Source: Actinomycetes bacterium (lineage in GTDB: Bacteria; Actinomycetota; Acidimicrobiia; Acidimicrobiales; RAAP-2). Taken from it: 32,525 bases of DNA. The translations under genes were made by a program, and so were the position numbers. Below are positions 23,555 through 31,824 of the stretch, piece by piece. The notes below the pieces were generated by a model. That model was not told the DNA's origin and searched no databases. It saw only the letters and a program-made list of their open reading frames with translations. The stretch's first letter is position 1, and every line of letters starts with the position of its first letter. The stretch is taken from positions 1 to 32,525 of the forward strand of contig JAJYPY010000015.1 of NCBI GenBank assembly GCA_021794995.1. The letters are read 5' to 3'.

Positions 23555-24844
23555 ATGCAGACACTCCGAGAACGAAGCACCGGCTATCGGCGACGTTGGA
23601 CGTCGCCATGGATCGTCGTGCTCGCCGTCCTCGTGCTCGCTGCAGGCGGCGGGGTGGCCTACGCCCTGGTCGGCGCGAGCCCCTCCACGACCCTCGAGTG
23701 CGCCAAAGGCGTGTCCTGCTCGACAAGACCAGCGGGCGCGGCAGCGACGGCACGCCAATCCAAGGGCGCGAGGGCGGACGCCGCCCACACGTTCGACGTC
23801 GCGTCGACGTCGCCTGCGAACGGCGCAGCTGCGGTCCCGTCCAATGCGCGGCTCACCGTGACCTTCACGGCGCCGATCGTGAGTGGCGGCCAGACTCCGA
23901 CGCTCTCCCCGACGGTGACCGGCAACTGGCGTCGCTCGGGCACGAAGGCGATGGTCTTCACGCCGTCGGCGCCGTTCGTGCCCTTCACGAAGTACACGCT
24001 TTCGGTGCCGGGTGGCCGGCACGGCGTGCAGGGCGTGGCGGGCGCGCATCTCGCCAAGACCGACACCGTCACATTCACGATCGCGCCTGGCAGCACACTG
24101 CGCCTCCAACAGCTGCTCGCGGCGCTCGGCTATTTGCCGCTCTCCACCAACGCACCGACGCCTCCACCGAGGGACATGGCGACAGCGCAGCCGGGCACAT
24201 TCACCTGGCGGTGGCCCGGACTTCCGGCCGAGCTGACCGACCAGTGGGTGCCGGGGGCGGCCAACGCGCTGACGAAGGGCGCCGTGATGATGTTCGAGAC
24301 AGAAAACTCCTTGCCGGTCGATGGCGTCGCGGGCCCGCAGGTCTGGACCGCGCTCCTGGCGGACGTGAGCGCCCACAAGGCCAACACTGAGCCGCTCTCC
24401 TACGTCTTGGTGACAAAGGCGCTGCCACAACATCTCACAGCATGGGTGAACGGCACGCTCGCGCTACGCGACGTGTTGGTCAATACCGGCGTGCCCGGGG
24501 CCACAACGCACGTCGGCACGTTCCAAGTCTTCGAGCACGTGCCCTTCTCCGACATGAAAGGCACCAACGTCACAGGCACCACGTATACAGACCCCCACGT
24601 GCCGTGGGCCAGCTACTTCAACGGCGGCGACGCGCTCCACGGCTTCCCCCGTGCACACTATGGATTTCCCCAGAGCAACGGCTGTGTCGAGATGAGGATC
24701 ACAACAGCGGCCAAGCTCTGGCCTTACACGCCAGTGGGGACGCTTGTCACCGTCATCGGGCCGTCCCAGACACCCCCCGCGCCGCCGACCACGACGACCA
24801 CCACGGCGCCGCCGACCACGACGACCACCGCAGCCTCCGGTTGA
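23555..24844 (+). CDS. secreted L,D-transpeptidase with Ig-like domain
   Basis: A 429-aa cell-wall enzyme. GGGAG (23544-23548) precedes the ATG. Residues about 17-40 form a single membrane or signal segment after a basic start (RRRWTSPWIVVLAVLVLAAGGG). An Ig-like domain of the bacterial type (about 80-175; STSPANGAAAVPSNARLTVTF) precedes a peptidoglycan-binding-like region (LQQLLAALGYLP...NSLPVDGVAGPQVWTAL). The YkuD catalytic domain has His362 (HGFPRAH) and Cys377 (SNGCVEM), forming 3-3 cross-links between diaminopimelate residues. The C-terminal Pro/Thr tail comes from a 27-bp repeat (24779 and 24806). The stop overlaps the next gene (TTGA). Confidence 0.92.
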   Translation: MQTLRERSTGYRRRWTSPWIVVLAVLVLAAGGGVAYALVGASPSTTLECAKGVSCSTRPAGAAATARQSKGARADAAHTFDVASTSPANGAAAVPSNARLTVTFTAPIVSGGQTPTLSPTVTGNWRRSGTKAMVFTPSAPFVPFTKYTLSVPGGRHGVQGVAGAHLAKTDTVTFTIAPGSTLRLQQLLAALGYLPLSTNAPTPPPRDMATAQPGTFTWRWPGLPAELTDQWVPGAANALTKGAVMMFETENSLPVDGVAGPQVWTALLADVSAHKANTEPLSYVLVTKALPQHLTAWVNGTLALRDVLVNTGVPGATTHVGTFQVFEHVPFSDMKGTNVTGTTYTDPHVPWASYFNGGDALHGFPRAHYGFPQSNGCVEMRITTAAKLWPYTPVGTLVTVIGPSQTPPAPPTTTTTTAPPTTTTTAASG

Positions 24845-25431
24845 TCGACACAGCTCCGTGGCCACCCCGAAGCGTCCGCGCGGGGCCGATCTCGTTGCGA
24901 GCGTTCGCCGGGGATGAGGCGCCCGAGCTGACGCGCCTCGTCGCACGGAACCTCTGCCACCTCATGCCGTGGATGCCGTGGGCGGCCGAACCGCCAACTC
25001 TGGAGGCAAACGAGGGCTACGTACGCCGGACGATGGAGGAGTGGAACGCCTCCATCGGGTTCGCCTACTGGATGCGTGAGGACGAGAGTGGCGAGATGGT
25101 CGGCTGTGCAGGGCTGCACGCCCGGCCTGGTCCCGGCGCGCTCGAGGTGGGTTACTGGGTGAGCAGGGATCGGGTTCGCCGGGGGTATGCGACGGCTTCC
25201 GCGCGGGCGCTCACGACGGTGGCTCTGGGCATCCCCAGCATCTCGCGAGTGGAGATCCACTGCGACGAGGCCAACGTCGCGAGCGCCTCGGTGCCCAAGC
25301 GGCTCGGGTACCGGCTCGATCGGATCGAGGACGAGCGAGCCGACGCGCCGGGCGAGACGGGACGGACGATGATCTGGGTCGTCGGTACCGAGACCTGGGT
25401 CACATCAACTTCTTCAGGACCCACTCCTTGA
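24841..25431 (+). CDS. GNAT N-acetyltransferase (RimJ/RimL-like)
   Basis: A 196-aa acetyltransferase. The N-terminus ISLRAFAGDEAPELTRLVARNL and the core GCAGLHARPGPGALEVGYWVSRDRVRRGYATASARAL (acetyl-CoA-binding R-R-G-Y-A), then HCDEANVASASVPKRLGYRLDRI, match the RimJ/RimL-type GNAT group. No ATG or GTG lies upstream in frame. The start is taken as TTG 24841, which overlaps the L,D-transpeptidase stop (TTGA) and gives the normal family N-terminus; it has no ribosome-binding site, so coupling is likely. The acceptor substrate is unknown. Its 3' end overlaps the convergent ALDH gene by 32 bp. Confidence 0.85.
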   Translation: MIDTAPWPPRSVRAGPISLRAFAGDEAPELTRLVARNLCHLMPWMPWAAEPPTLEANEGYVRRTMEEWNASIGFAYWMREDESGEMVGCAGLHARPGPGALEVGYWVSRDRVRRGYATASARALTTVALGIPSISRVEIHCDEANVASASVPKRLGYRLDRIEDERADAPGETGRTMIWVVGTETWVTSTSSGPTP

Positions 25432-26788
25432 CCTTGCTGTAGGGCGGATACTGCACTGGTGGATCGGGCCGGGTCGGCTTCGAGAAGACGGCGCGGCGAT
25501 GACTGAACGTCTCGAAGCCTTGCCGGCCGTGGTAGGCGCCCATCCCGCTCGGTCCCACGCCACCGAACGGCAGACCTGGGATCGCGACCTGCACGACGGT
25601 GCAGTTCACGCCGACTCCCCCTGACGTCGTTCCCTGGAGCACCTGGTCGACCGTCTCGCGGGCGCTGGCAAACACATAGAGCGCGAGTGGTTTGGGTCGG
25701 GACGCGACGAAGCGCACTGCCTCGACCATGCCGCGGACGCTGAGGATCGGCAGGATGGGTCCGAAGATCTCGTCCTCCATGACCGGGTCGTCCGGATGGA
25801 TTCCAGTCAGCACCGTCGGCGCGATGTAGCGCTCGGAACGCGTCGACTCGCCCCCCACCGCGACGTGGCCGCTCGTGGCGGCGAGGAGTCCGCAGAGCCG
25901 GTCGAAGTGTCGCTCGTTCACGATGCGTGCGTAGTCGGGACTCTGGCGGGGGTCGCTGCCGTAGAACGATCGCACCACGTCTCGCAGCTTGTCCACGAGT
26001 GCCGTTTCGAGGCGCTCGTGGACAAGCACGTAGTCGGGAGCGACGCAGGTCTGTCCAGCGTTCAGGTACTTGCCCCAGGCGATGCGCCTGGCGGCGGTAT
26101 CGACGTCCGCATCCGCGGCGACGAGCACCGGACTCTTCCCTCCCAGCTCGAGGGTGACGGGGGTCAGGTGCTGAGCGGCGGCTTCCATCACGATGCGCCC
26201 GACCTTGCCGTTGCCCGTGTAGAAGATCGTGTCGAAGCGGTGTCGGAGGAGTTCCTGGGTTTCCTCCGGGCCGCCTTCCACAACGAGCACGGCGCGTGTG
26301 TCGAGGTAGCGCCTCGCGAGGTTCGCGATCGCTGTCGACGTCTTGGGAGTGAGTTCTGACGGCTTGCCGACGACGCAGTTGCCGGCGCAGATGGCGGCGG
26401 CCATCGGGAGGAGCAGGAGGTGCACGGGGTAGTTCCACGGCGCGATGACGAGTGCCACGCCAAGAGGCTCGTGCACGATCGTGGCGTGGCCCGGCTGCTG
26501 GACCAAGGGCACGCCCGCTCGCTCGGGGCGGGCCCAACGCTCGAGGTGCCGCAGCATCACGTCGATCTCGGCGTTGACGATGGAGAGATCGGTGAGCCGG
26601 GCCTCGACCGCAGGCTTCCCCATGTCTGACTGCATGGCGCCGAGCAGTTCTGGCTCACCCTCGATCAAGAGCCGTTGCATCGCTCGGAGCTGCTCTCGAC
26701 GCCAGTCGAGCGGTCTCGTCAAGCCATCGTCGAACGTGGCGCGCAACGACGCGACCGCCGGTGCCACGGCATCCAGCCCGGTCTTCAT
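25400..26788 (-). CDS. aldehyde dehydrogenase (ALDH3/coniferyl-aldehyde type)
   Basis: A 462-aa NAD(P)-dependent aldehyde dehydrogenase. Conserved points: PWNYP (Asn119), TGNGKVGRIVMEAAA, catalytic Glu214 in LELGGKSP, catalytic Cys248 in NAGQTCVAPDYVL, and EIFGPILPI. The short length and N-terminus (WRREQLRAMQRLLIE) place it in the class 3/fatty or coniferyl aldehyde branch. Its C-terminus (YPPYSKVKEWVLKKLM) resembles relatives that act on hydrophobic aldehydes near membranes. It follows the SDR gene by about 9 bp, so the two likely form an alcohol-to-acid pair. Confidence 0.93.
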   Translation of the reverse strand: MKTGLDAVAPAVASLRATFDDGLTRPLDWRREQLRAMQRLLIEGEPELLGAMQSDMGKPAVEARLTDLSIVNAEIDVMLRHLERWARPERAGVPLVQQPGHATIVHEPLGVALVIAPWNYPVHLLLLPMAAAICAGNCVVGKPSELTPKTSTAIANLARRYLDTRAVLVVEGGPEETQELLRHRFDTIFYTGNGKVGRIVMEAAAQHLTPVTLELGGKSPVLVAADADVDTAARRIAWGKYLNAGQTCVAPDYVLVHERLETALVDKLRDVVRSFYGSDPRQSPDYARIVNERHFDRLCGLLAATSGHVAVGGESTRSERYIAPTVLTGIHPDDPVMEDEIFGPILPILSVRGMVEAVRFVASRPKPLALYVFASARETVDQVLQGTTSGGVGVNCTVVQVAIPGLPFGGVGPSGMGAYHGRQGFETFSHRRAVFSKPTRPDPPVQYPPYSKVKEWVLKKLM

Positions 26789-26797
26789 GGGATCACC

Positions 26798-27676
26798 CTA
26801 TGGCGGCTCCGTGTTCCGATCCACCGGTGCGGGCTCCGGTTGATCGGAACACGGCGTGGTGGCAGTTGCGTGCCCGACGAAATGATCCATCGACGCGTTC
26901 ACACCGAAGAGGTCCATCACCCGGTCGAAGACATGTGGGGGCAGCACCCGGAGCACTGGGAGCAATCGGACGATGGGTGGAAGCACGAGCATCGCCCGAT
27001 CCTGTGCGATCGCGTCGGCGATGCGGCGCGCGACGTCCTGCGGCTTCAAGATGGGGAGGAGGGATGGGATCCGGGTGTGAACGCCCTCGAACATGCCGGT
27101 GTCGATGTAGTACGGACAGACGACGGTCGTGTGCACCCGTGGCGCGCTCTGGTGCAGCTCCACCCGCAGCGACTCGTTGAATCCGACTGCGGCGTGCTTC
27201 GATGCCGCATAGTCCGTCTGGCGCGCAACACCGACGAGTCCCGCAGCCGACGCGACGGTGACGATGTGGCCGCGGTTCGCACCGATCATGGCAGGCAAGA
27301 ATGCCCTGGTCACCCAGAACAGCCCCAACACGTTCACCTCGAAGGTCCGTATGATCGCCTCGTCTGGGAGGTCGAGGAGCTTGGCTCCACTGACGATCCC
27401 GGCATTGTTCACGACGATCCCAGGGTCGCCCAGGTCGGCACGCACTTGGTCGGAGACCGAGCCCACGGCATCGCGATCTCGCACATCGCACCGGTACCCC
27501 CGAGCGCGGCCACCCGTCAAGGGCCCGAGCTCCGCGACGACGCTGGCGATCCCCTCCTCGTCGAGGTCCCAGACGACGGGTATCGCCCCGCGACGCGCGA
27601 GCTCGAGCGTGAGCAACCGACCGATCCCGGCGGCGCCTCCGGTGACCAGCGCGATCCTCCCGTTGAGCTCCGTCAT
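26798..27676 (-). CDS. short-chain dehydrogenase/reductase
   Basis: A 292-aa classical SDR. The cofactor motif TGGAAGIG is at 12-19, with an acidic residue at the end of strand 2 (WDLDE), which favours NAD over NADP. NNAG is at 90-93 and the catalytic triad is Ser143, Tyr156 and Lys160 (YAASK). The length and sequence pattern resemble retinol/DHRS-like oxidoreductases. A strong ribosome-binding site (GAGGAGGAGG) lies just upstream of the ATG. It is co-oriented with the ALDH gene and 87 bp downstream of the G1 peptidase gene. The likely role is oxidation of a hydrophobic alcohol to the aldehyde used by the ALDH. Confidence 0.92.
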   Translation of the reverse strand: MTELNGRIALVTGGAAGIGRLLTLELARRGAIPVVWDLDEEGIASVVAELGPLTGGRARGYRCDVRDRDAVGSVSDQVRADLGDPGIVVNNAGIVSGAKLLDLPDEAIIRTFEVNVLGLFWVTRAFLPAMIGANRGHIVTVASAAGLVGVARQTDYAASKHAAVGFNESLRVELHQSAPRVHTTVVCPYYIDTGMFEGVHTRIPSLLPILKPQDVARRIADAIAQDRAMLVLPPIVRLLPVLRVLPPHVFDRVMDLFGVNASMDHFVGHATATTPCSDQPEPAPVDRNTEPP

Positions 27677-27763
27677 CCTGCCTCCTCCTCTCGAGCCCTT
27701 CCACCTCCTGCGTACGCGTCAGTCTGCTTCAGGGCTCGACCGCTGGTCGATGTCGCAGCAGCA

Positions 27764-29560
27764 CTACACCGTCGTCGCGACCGCCCCCACGATGTCGTCG
27801 ACTCGCACGATCGAGGGGAGAGCTCCGATGAACGGCGCGTCCCCGAAGCTGAAGACACCTCCGTCGGCCCCCACGAGCCAATAGCCTCCTGCCCCGACCG
27901 TGTGGACGATCCCCACCACCGGCCGGTATGGAAGGACACCGCTGCTCGGCAGTGTGCCGAAGCTCTTCGCGTTGCCGAACGCATGGACTGCGCCCGACGT
28001 GGTAGTGACCCAGTACCCGCCACCTGTTGTCGTCCCCGAGATCGCCGATACCGGTGACGAGGTCCCAAGTGCTGTGCCGAGATGCGTTGCCGCACCGAAG
28101 GCGTATACCTGCCCGGTCGACGCGACGAGCCAGTAACCGTTGCCCGAAGGCGTCGCGGCGATCCCCACGATGTCGTGCACCCGGATGCCATCCGCAGGCA
28201 GTGAGCCGAGGAACGGCACGGCGCCGAAGGTGAACACGCCGCCGTCGCGCCCGACCAGGAAGTAGCCCTGGCCTGTGTGTGCAGCCACGATTCCGGTGAT
28301 CGGCTGCGCTGGAACGACGTGCATGCCCGGCAGTGAACCGAGAAACGGCGCATTTCCGAATGCAAAGACCCCGCCGTCGCTGCCGACGAGCCAGTAACCC
28401 TTGTCGTTGACGGTCGCGACCATGCCGACGATGGGTTTGGCGGGGACGACGTGCAGTGCTGGAAGCGAGCCGAAGAACCCTCCGGCCGTACCGGGGGGGT
28501 CGAAGACGAAGACGCCGCCGTCAGATCCGACCAGGTCGTAGCCGGACTGCCCGACCGCTGTGGGGGGAGTGGTGGCTGGAGGTGTGGTGACCGGCGGTGT
28601 GGTGACCGGCGGTGTGGTGACCGGCGGTGTGGTTCCGCCCGGTGTCGAAGGTGCGCCGTAAAAGATTGTCACGCTCCGTGTTGTTGTGGGCCTGACCATG
28701 CCGGGATAGGCGATCACTGTCCCGGCGCGCGTCACCATCTGGAGCGCCACGAGTGTCTGTGTTCCCGAGGGAGTGTCTTGCATGTCGGTGAAGTGGGCCG
28801 AGTGGAAGTCGGCGAGTGTCTCGATGCTTGTGTTGAGGGAGGGTGCCTCTTCGATCCATTCCGCCGTGGCGGTTGTACCCGTGTAGGTGAATGTCCCGTG
28901 TGCGAGCCAGCCCTTGGTGACGTCTTCGATCTGGATCAGCCACGCGCCGGACGTCTGCTGGAGGATCTCGGCCCGGATCTGATCTCCGGGGGAGACGGGG
29001 ACGGGTCGGCCGGTTGTCGGGTCGATAATTGTGACCGACGGGGACGGGAGAATCTCGTACCAGGCACTGTATGTCGTGGTTCCTGTGGAGGTGTGTTGGT
29101 CGGTGCCGGTCTGGATCAGTCCCGTTGCCGACCGGGATCCTCCACCGATTCCGATCCACGTCGCAGAGTCATGGTTCGTCGCCGCAGCGGTCACCGATGG
29201 CACGGTCCAGCTGCCGTGCACGCCCGTGAACTCTGCGCCGGTCGCCATCTCGCCCGACCAGTTCAGGGTCTGTTGGGTGGAGTGGGTGACGATCTGCGTT
29301 CCCTTCCTCGCCGCCGGACCAGTTCGGACTGGCGTGACCCACTGCGCGGGATCCGGACCTCGACGTGGGCGAGCTGGCGCCGAGGGCAGCGTATGCATCG
29401 CCGACGTCCCCGAGAGTGCGATCACATGCCTGACGGAGGCTCCCTGGGTGCCGGTGCCCTGTGCCGCGGACGCGCCCGGCAAAGAGGTCGGGAGGAGGCT
29501 GGATGCGAGACCGAGCAGGACTGCTGCTGCGCCTGCCATCGCCGCTCGCCCGATCCCCAC
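27764..29560 (-). CDS. secreted glutamic (G1/eqolisin) peptidase with C-terminal repeats
   Basis: A 598-aa exported protein. The start is GTG 29560, with GGAGG (29567-29571, minus strand) 6 nt upstream; the GTG at 29578 lacks a site. A signal peptide (AAMAGAAAVLLGLASSLLP...ASA) leads to a propeptide-like region. The G1 peptidase domain (about 95-310) has NWSGEMATGAEFTGVHGSWTVP, ATWIGIGG, the catalytic Gln in LIQTGT and the catalytic Glu in TAEWIEEAP. These enzymes are active at acid pH. A Pro/Thr-Val linker then leads to about six repeats of the type GYWLVGSDGGVFAFGNAPFLGSLPG, the same module as in the CHAP protein at 19723-21258. The repeats probably anchor or orient the enzyme at the cell surface. 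Confidence 0.88.
   Translation of the reverse strand: MGIGRAAMAGAAAVLLGLASSLLPTSLPGASAAQGTGTQGASVRHVIALSGTSAMHTLPSAPARPRRGPDPAQWVTPVRTGPAARKGTQIVTHSTQQTLNWSGEMATGAEFTGVHGSWTVPSVTAAATNHDSATWIGIGGGSRSATGLIQTGTDQHTSTGTTTYSAWYEILPSPSVTIIDPTTGRPVPVSPGDQIRAEILQQTSGAWLIQIEDVTKGWLAHGTFTYTGTTATAEWIEEAPSLNTSIETLADFHSAHFTDMQDTPSGTQTLVALQMVTRAGTVIAYPGMVRPTTTRSVTIFYGAPSTPGGTTPPVTTPPVTTPPVTTPPATTPPTAVGQSGYDLVGSDGGVFVFDPPGTAGGFFGSLPALHVVPAKPIVGMVATVNDKGYWLVGSDGGVFAFGNAPFLGSLPGMHVVPAQPITGIVAAHTGQGYFLVGRDGGVFTFGAVPFLGSLPADGIRVHDIVGIAATPSGNGYWLVASTGQVYAFGAATHLGTALGTSSPVSAISGTTTGGGYWVTTTSGAVHAFGNAKSFGTLPSSGVLPYRPVVGIVHTVGAGGYWLVGADGGVFSFGDAPFIGALPSIVRVDDIVGAVATTV
28581..28634 (-). repeat. 15-bp tandem repeats in the linker of the G1 peptidase
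   Basis: Three exact copies of GGTGTGGTGACCGGC (28581-28625) and a partial fourth encode the P-V-T-T-P linker between the peptidase domain and the repeat domain. Confidence 0.92.
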
Positions 29561-29593
29561 CGAGTTCCTCCACCCCACTGCGGCAGCTCGCGC

Positions 29594-29613
29594 CGCGCCG
29601 CTGGAGCGGCGCG
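29594..29613 (-). terminator. GC-rich hairpin between lysA and the G1 peptidase gene
   Basis: CGCGCCGC (29594-29601) and GCGGCGCG (29606-29613) form an 8-bp stem with a TGGA loop. It lies downstream of the lysA stop and about 34 nt upstream of the peptidase start, without a T-run. It may end lysA transcription or fold in the peptidase leader; a TAGCGT box at 29637-29642 (minus strand) could be the peptidase -10. Confidence 0.4.
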
Positions 29614-29700
29614 AACAGCTACCTCCGTTGGCCGAGACGCTAGCAACCCCGCGGGCCGATCCTGTAGCGCTTGGTGCGTGTAGGCGCTGGAACCCCCCGA

Positions 29701-31011
29701 TCAGGTCTCGAGGCGCAGCAGGTCTTCGACAGTCTCGCGACGCACGACGACCCTTGGCGTGCCGTCTCGCACGAACACGATTTCCGGCCGCGGCACCTTG
29801 TTGTAGGTGGACGCCATGGAGTAGCCGTAAGCGCCGGTTACCGGCGTTGCAAGGATGTCCCCGACGTGCAGGTCGGCGGGAACATTTCCGCGGTCGACGA
29901 TGACGTCGCCAGCCTCGCAGTGTTTCCCCACGACGCGGACCACCCGAGGTCGCCTTGCACTGAGCTCGCGCGGGAGGAAGGCTTCGTAGCCACTTCCGTA
30001 GAGCACAGGGCGCGGATTGTCGCTCATGCCACCGTCGACGGCGACATACGTCCGGATCCCAGGCAAGTCCTTGATCGTGCCGACGCTGTACAAGGTGATT
30101 CCTGCGGTCGCGACGATCGAGCGTCCTGGCTCAGCGGTGATCCGAGTCGTCGGGTCTAGTCCGGCGCGCGTGCAGGCGCGGCGAGTGGCGTCGGCCCAGG
30201 CCTGTTGGGTGGGTGCGTGCTCGTCGTTGACGTACGCAACGCCCAGCCCACCTCCGACGACGAGCTCGGGCAGTCCCAGCGGGGCGGCGAATTCTCCGAC
30301 GACGTGTGCCGCCTCCTCGAAGTGCCTGACGTCGAAGACCTGGCTGCCGATGTGCGCGTGCACGCCGACGAGCTCGACCCCGGGGAGCAGCTCCAACGCG
30401 CCCACCGCCTGCGACGCGGCTCCCGAGGCGACCGAGAATCCGAACTTGGTGTCTTCCTGTCCCGTCCGTACGTACTCGTGCGTGTGGACTTGGACGCCGG
30501 GGGTGACGCGCACGAGGACTTTGGGGCGCGCGCCGCGGACGCCGTCCGACGTGTCCGTCAGCCTCCCCAGCCGAGCGATTTCGTCGAACGAGTCGACCAC
30601 AATCCGTCCGACCCCCGCAGTGATGGCGGCGGCGAGCTCCGGCTCGGACTTGTTGTTGCCATGCAGTACGACGCGTGACGGAGCAACGCCGGCTGCGAGC
30701 ACGACCTGCAGCTCACCAAGCGTCGAGACGTCCAGCCACATGCCTTCCTCGTGGACCAGTCGAGCGACCGCCATGCAGAGAAAGGCCTTGGTGCCGTACG
30801 CGACCCCGTCTCCCCAGGCTCTGACCGCCTCGCGGCATCGCGCGCGAAGGTGCATCTCGTCATAGACGAAGAGGGGCGTCCCGTGCTCTTTGGCGAGGGA
30901 GACCAGGTCGACGCCACCCACGATGAGGTGCCCGTCCGGCCCTTCCTCGGCGCTATCTGGCAGGAGATGGCGTGCGAGCGGAGCCGTGGCGTCGGCGTCC
31001 GCAGCGGGCAT
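29701..31011 (-). CDS. lysA: diaminopimelate decarboxylase
   Basis: A 436-aa PLP enzyme that converts meso-diaminopimelate to L-lysine, the last step of the pathway. The PLP lysine is Lys75 in AYGTKAF; HAHIGSQ, GGGLGVAY, EPGRSIVA, GKHCEAGD (catalytic Cys) and GAYGYSMASTYN complete the fold-type III signature. The length is normal. In many actinobacteria lysA follows argS and precedes hom-thrC-thrB. Here it is 6.4 kb away on the opposite strand, and no threonine genes are in the window. The ATG at 31011 has no ribosome-binding site but has TATCCT 8 nt upstream, indicating a leaderless mRNA. Confidence 0.95.
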   Translation of the reverse strand: MPAADADATAPLARHLLPDSAEEGPDGHLIVGGVDLVSLAKEHGTPLFVYDEMHLRARCREAVRAWGDGVAYGTKAFLCMAVARLVHEEGMWLDVSTLGELQVVLAAGVAPSRVVLHGNNKSEPELAAAITAGVGRIVVDSFDEIARLGRLTDTSDGVRGARPKVLVRVTPGVQVHTHEYVRTGQEDTKFGFSVASGAASQAVGALELLPGVELVGVHAHIGSQVFDVRHFEEAAHVVGEFAAPLGLPELVVGGGLGVAYVNDEHAPTQQAWADATRRACTRAGLDPTTRITAEPGRSIVATAGITLYSVGTIKDLPGIRTYVAVDGGMSDNPRPVLYGSGYEAFLPRELSARRPRVVRVVGKHCEAGDVIVDRGNVPADLHVGDILATPVTGAYGYSMASTYNKVPRPEIVFVRDGTPRVVVRRETVEDLLRLET

Positions 31012-31019
31012 GGAGCAGC

Positions 31020-31025
31020 AGGATA
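31020..31025 (-). promoter_or_regulatory. -10 box of a leaderless lysA promoter
   Basis: TATCCT on the minus strand, 8 nt before the lysA ATG, fits TANNNT with the same spacing as the boxes of the histidine phosphatase, udgB and the last GNAT gene. No -35 is evident. Confidence 0.5.
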
Positions 31026-31097
31026 GGGCAGCGCAGGACGGGAGGACGCGCCGCTCGGCTACGATCGTTCGTCGCCGCGCATGCCTGCAGCCATGTG

Positions 31098-31113
31098 CGC
31101 TGGATCTCCAGCG
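31098..31113. promoter_or_regulatory. inverted repeat upstream of tRNA-Arg
   Basis: CGCTGGA (31098-31104), a 2-nt centre, and TCCAGCG (31107-31113) form a near-perfect 16-bp palindrome. It lies between the lysA start and the tRNA gene, downstream of a TACGAT box (31060-31065) that could drive the tRNA. It may be an operator or a leader hairpin. Confidence 0.3.
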
Positions 31114-31136
31114 TCAGCGCTCCACCGTGCGGCGGT

Positions 31137-31208
31137 GCCCCCGTAGCTCAGCGGATAGAGCACCGGCCTCCGGAGCCGGTTGCGCAGGTTCGAGTCCTGC
31201 CGGGGGCG
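31137..31208 (+). tRNA. tRNA-Arg (anticodon CCG)
   Basis: A full cloverleaf. The acceptor arm GCCCCCG (31137-31143) pairs perfectly with CGGGGGC (31201-31207). The D arm is GCTC...GAGC (31146-31161). The anticodon stem CCGGC/GCCGG encloses the loop CTCCGGA with anticodon CCG at 31170-31172. The T arm is GCAGG-TTCGAGT-CCTGC (31184-31200), with discriminator G at 31208. It reads CGG codons. The 3' CCA is not encoded: CC is followed by G. Confidence 0.97.
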
Positions 31209-31818
31209 CCGATAAATCTTCACAGAAGTTGCACCTTCTCGTTCACAGAAGCCGCGGTGCGTCATCGTGAAGAGGAACGCTCAGGCCGCGGGCAGCCCCC
31301 GAGCCATCGGGGTGGGGTCACGGAGAACGTGCCCTCGGATGATGTCCGGTACGTGGAGGAGAGTCGGTGCGCCCTCGCGGGATAGACGTGTGTCGGGAGT
31401 CGGAATCGACTCGGGCTGCAGCGCGCCCAGGCGTCCCATCGCCGCAGTTCCCATCGCCGCTGGCCACACGACCCTGTGCTCCCCGGCTTGGTTGCCAGAA
31501 GAAATCCGCCGGAGCGACTGCAGGGTCGCGAGGAAGCAGAGGGGCTGCGTGGTCACCTGGGACTCGATCGAGTGCGCCACCCTCGGCGTGCTCACCGAAC
31601 GGCTCGGGCGCTTTGCCGATGCCAGGGTCCGGCAGCGTTGCGAGGCGCTCCAAGTCGCCGTCGACTGCGAGCGCTGAGCGCTCTCGTTCGCGGTCGCCTC
31701 GCCCGCGACCCGGCGATCGGCACCGAGGGACAGCTGCCGCACTACGCGGTCAACCCGTCGGAGTTGTTCGTTCATGAGCAGATCAGCGAGCGTCACCAGC
31801 GTGTTCGACCTCCGCTGG
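31209..31818. other. 610-bp stretch with no confident gene
   Basis: Directly after the tRNA the sequence is AT-richer (GATAAATC) and contains the direct repeat TTCACAGAAG at 31219-31228 and 31242-31251, 23 bp apart. No integrase, transposase or terminal repeat was found. One open frame (31267-31677, listed separately) has GC-rich third positions over its last 45 codons. Frames beyond it to 31818 resemble nothing I recognise. This could be a decayed gene or element at a tRNA insertion site. Confidence 0.4.
31267..31677 (+). CDS. uncertain small protein, C-terminus weakly MazF/PemK-like
   Basis: A possible 136-aa product, GTG start, without a ribosome-binding site. The first 50 codons look non-coding: rich in Arg/Ser, with mixed third positions. 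The last 45 codons (from GCVVTWDSIECATLGVLTER) have strongly GC-rich third positions, as in real genes here. That part follows the order seen at the end of MazF/PemK toxins: a strand with a Cys, a short turn, LxERLGR, then a helix ending in VAVDC. PIAAVPIAAG upstream could match the central VVPVT strand. The N-terminal RGEVW-type motif is missing, and there is no antitoxin gene. It may be a truncated toxin remnant or chance. Confidence 0.25.
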   Translation: MKRNAQAAGSPRAIGVGSRRTCPRMMSGTWRRVGAPSRDRRVSGVGIDSGCSAPRRPIAAVPIAAGHTTLCSPAWLPEEIRRSDCRVARKQRGCVVTWDSIECATLGVLTERLGRFADARVRQRCEALQVAVDCER

Positions 31819-31824
31819 TAGGTT
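31819..31824 (+). promoter_or_regulatory. -10 box of a leaderless GNAT promoter
   Basis: TAGGTT lies exactly 8 nt before the GTG start at 31833. It is the fourth example in the window of TANNNT-N8-start, and there is no ribosome-binding site. Confidence 0.55.

Noticed and set aside
23439-23861. A GTG start 8 nt after TAAGGT, as for leaderless genes
   Set aside because: The frame is not that of the L,D-transpeptidase, has non-coding codon use and overlaps that gene out of frame; the box is more likely a promoter for the transpeptidase.
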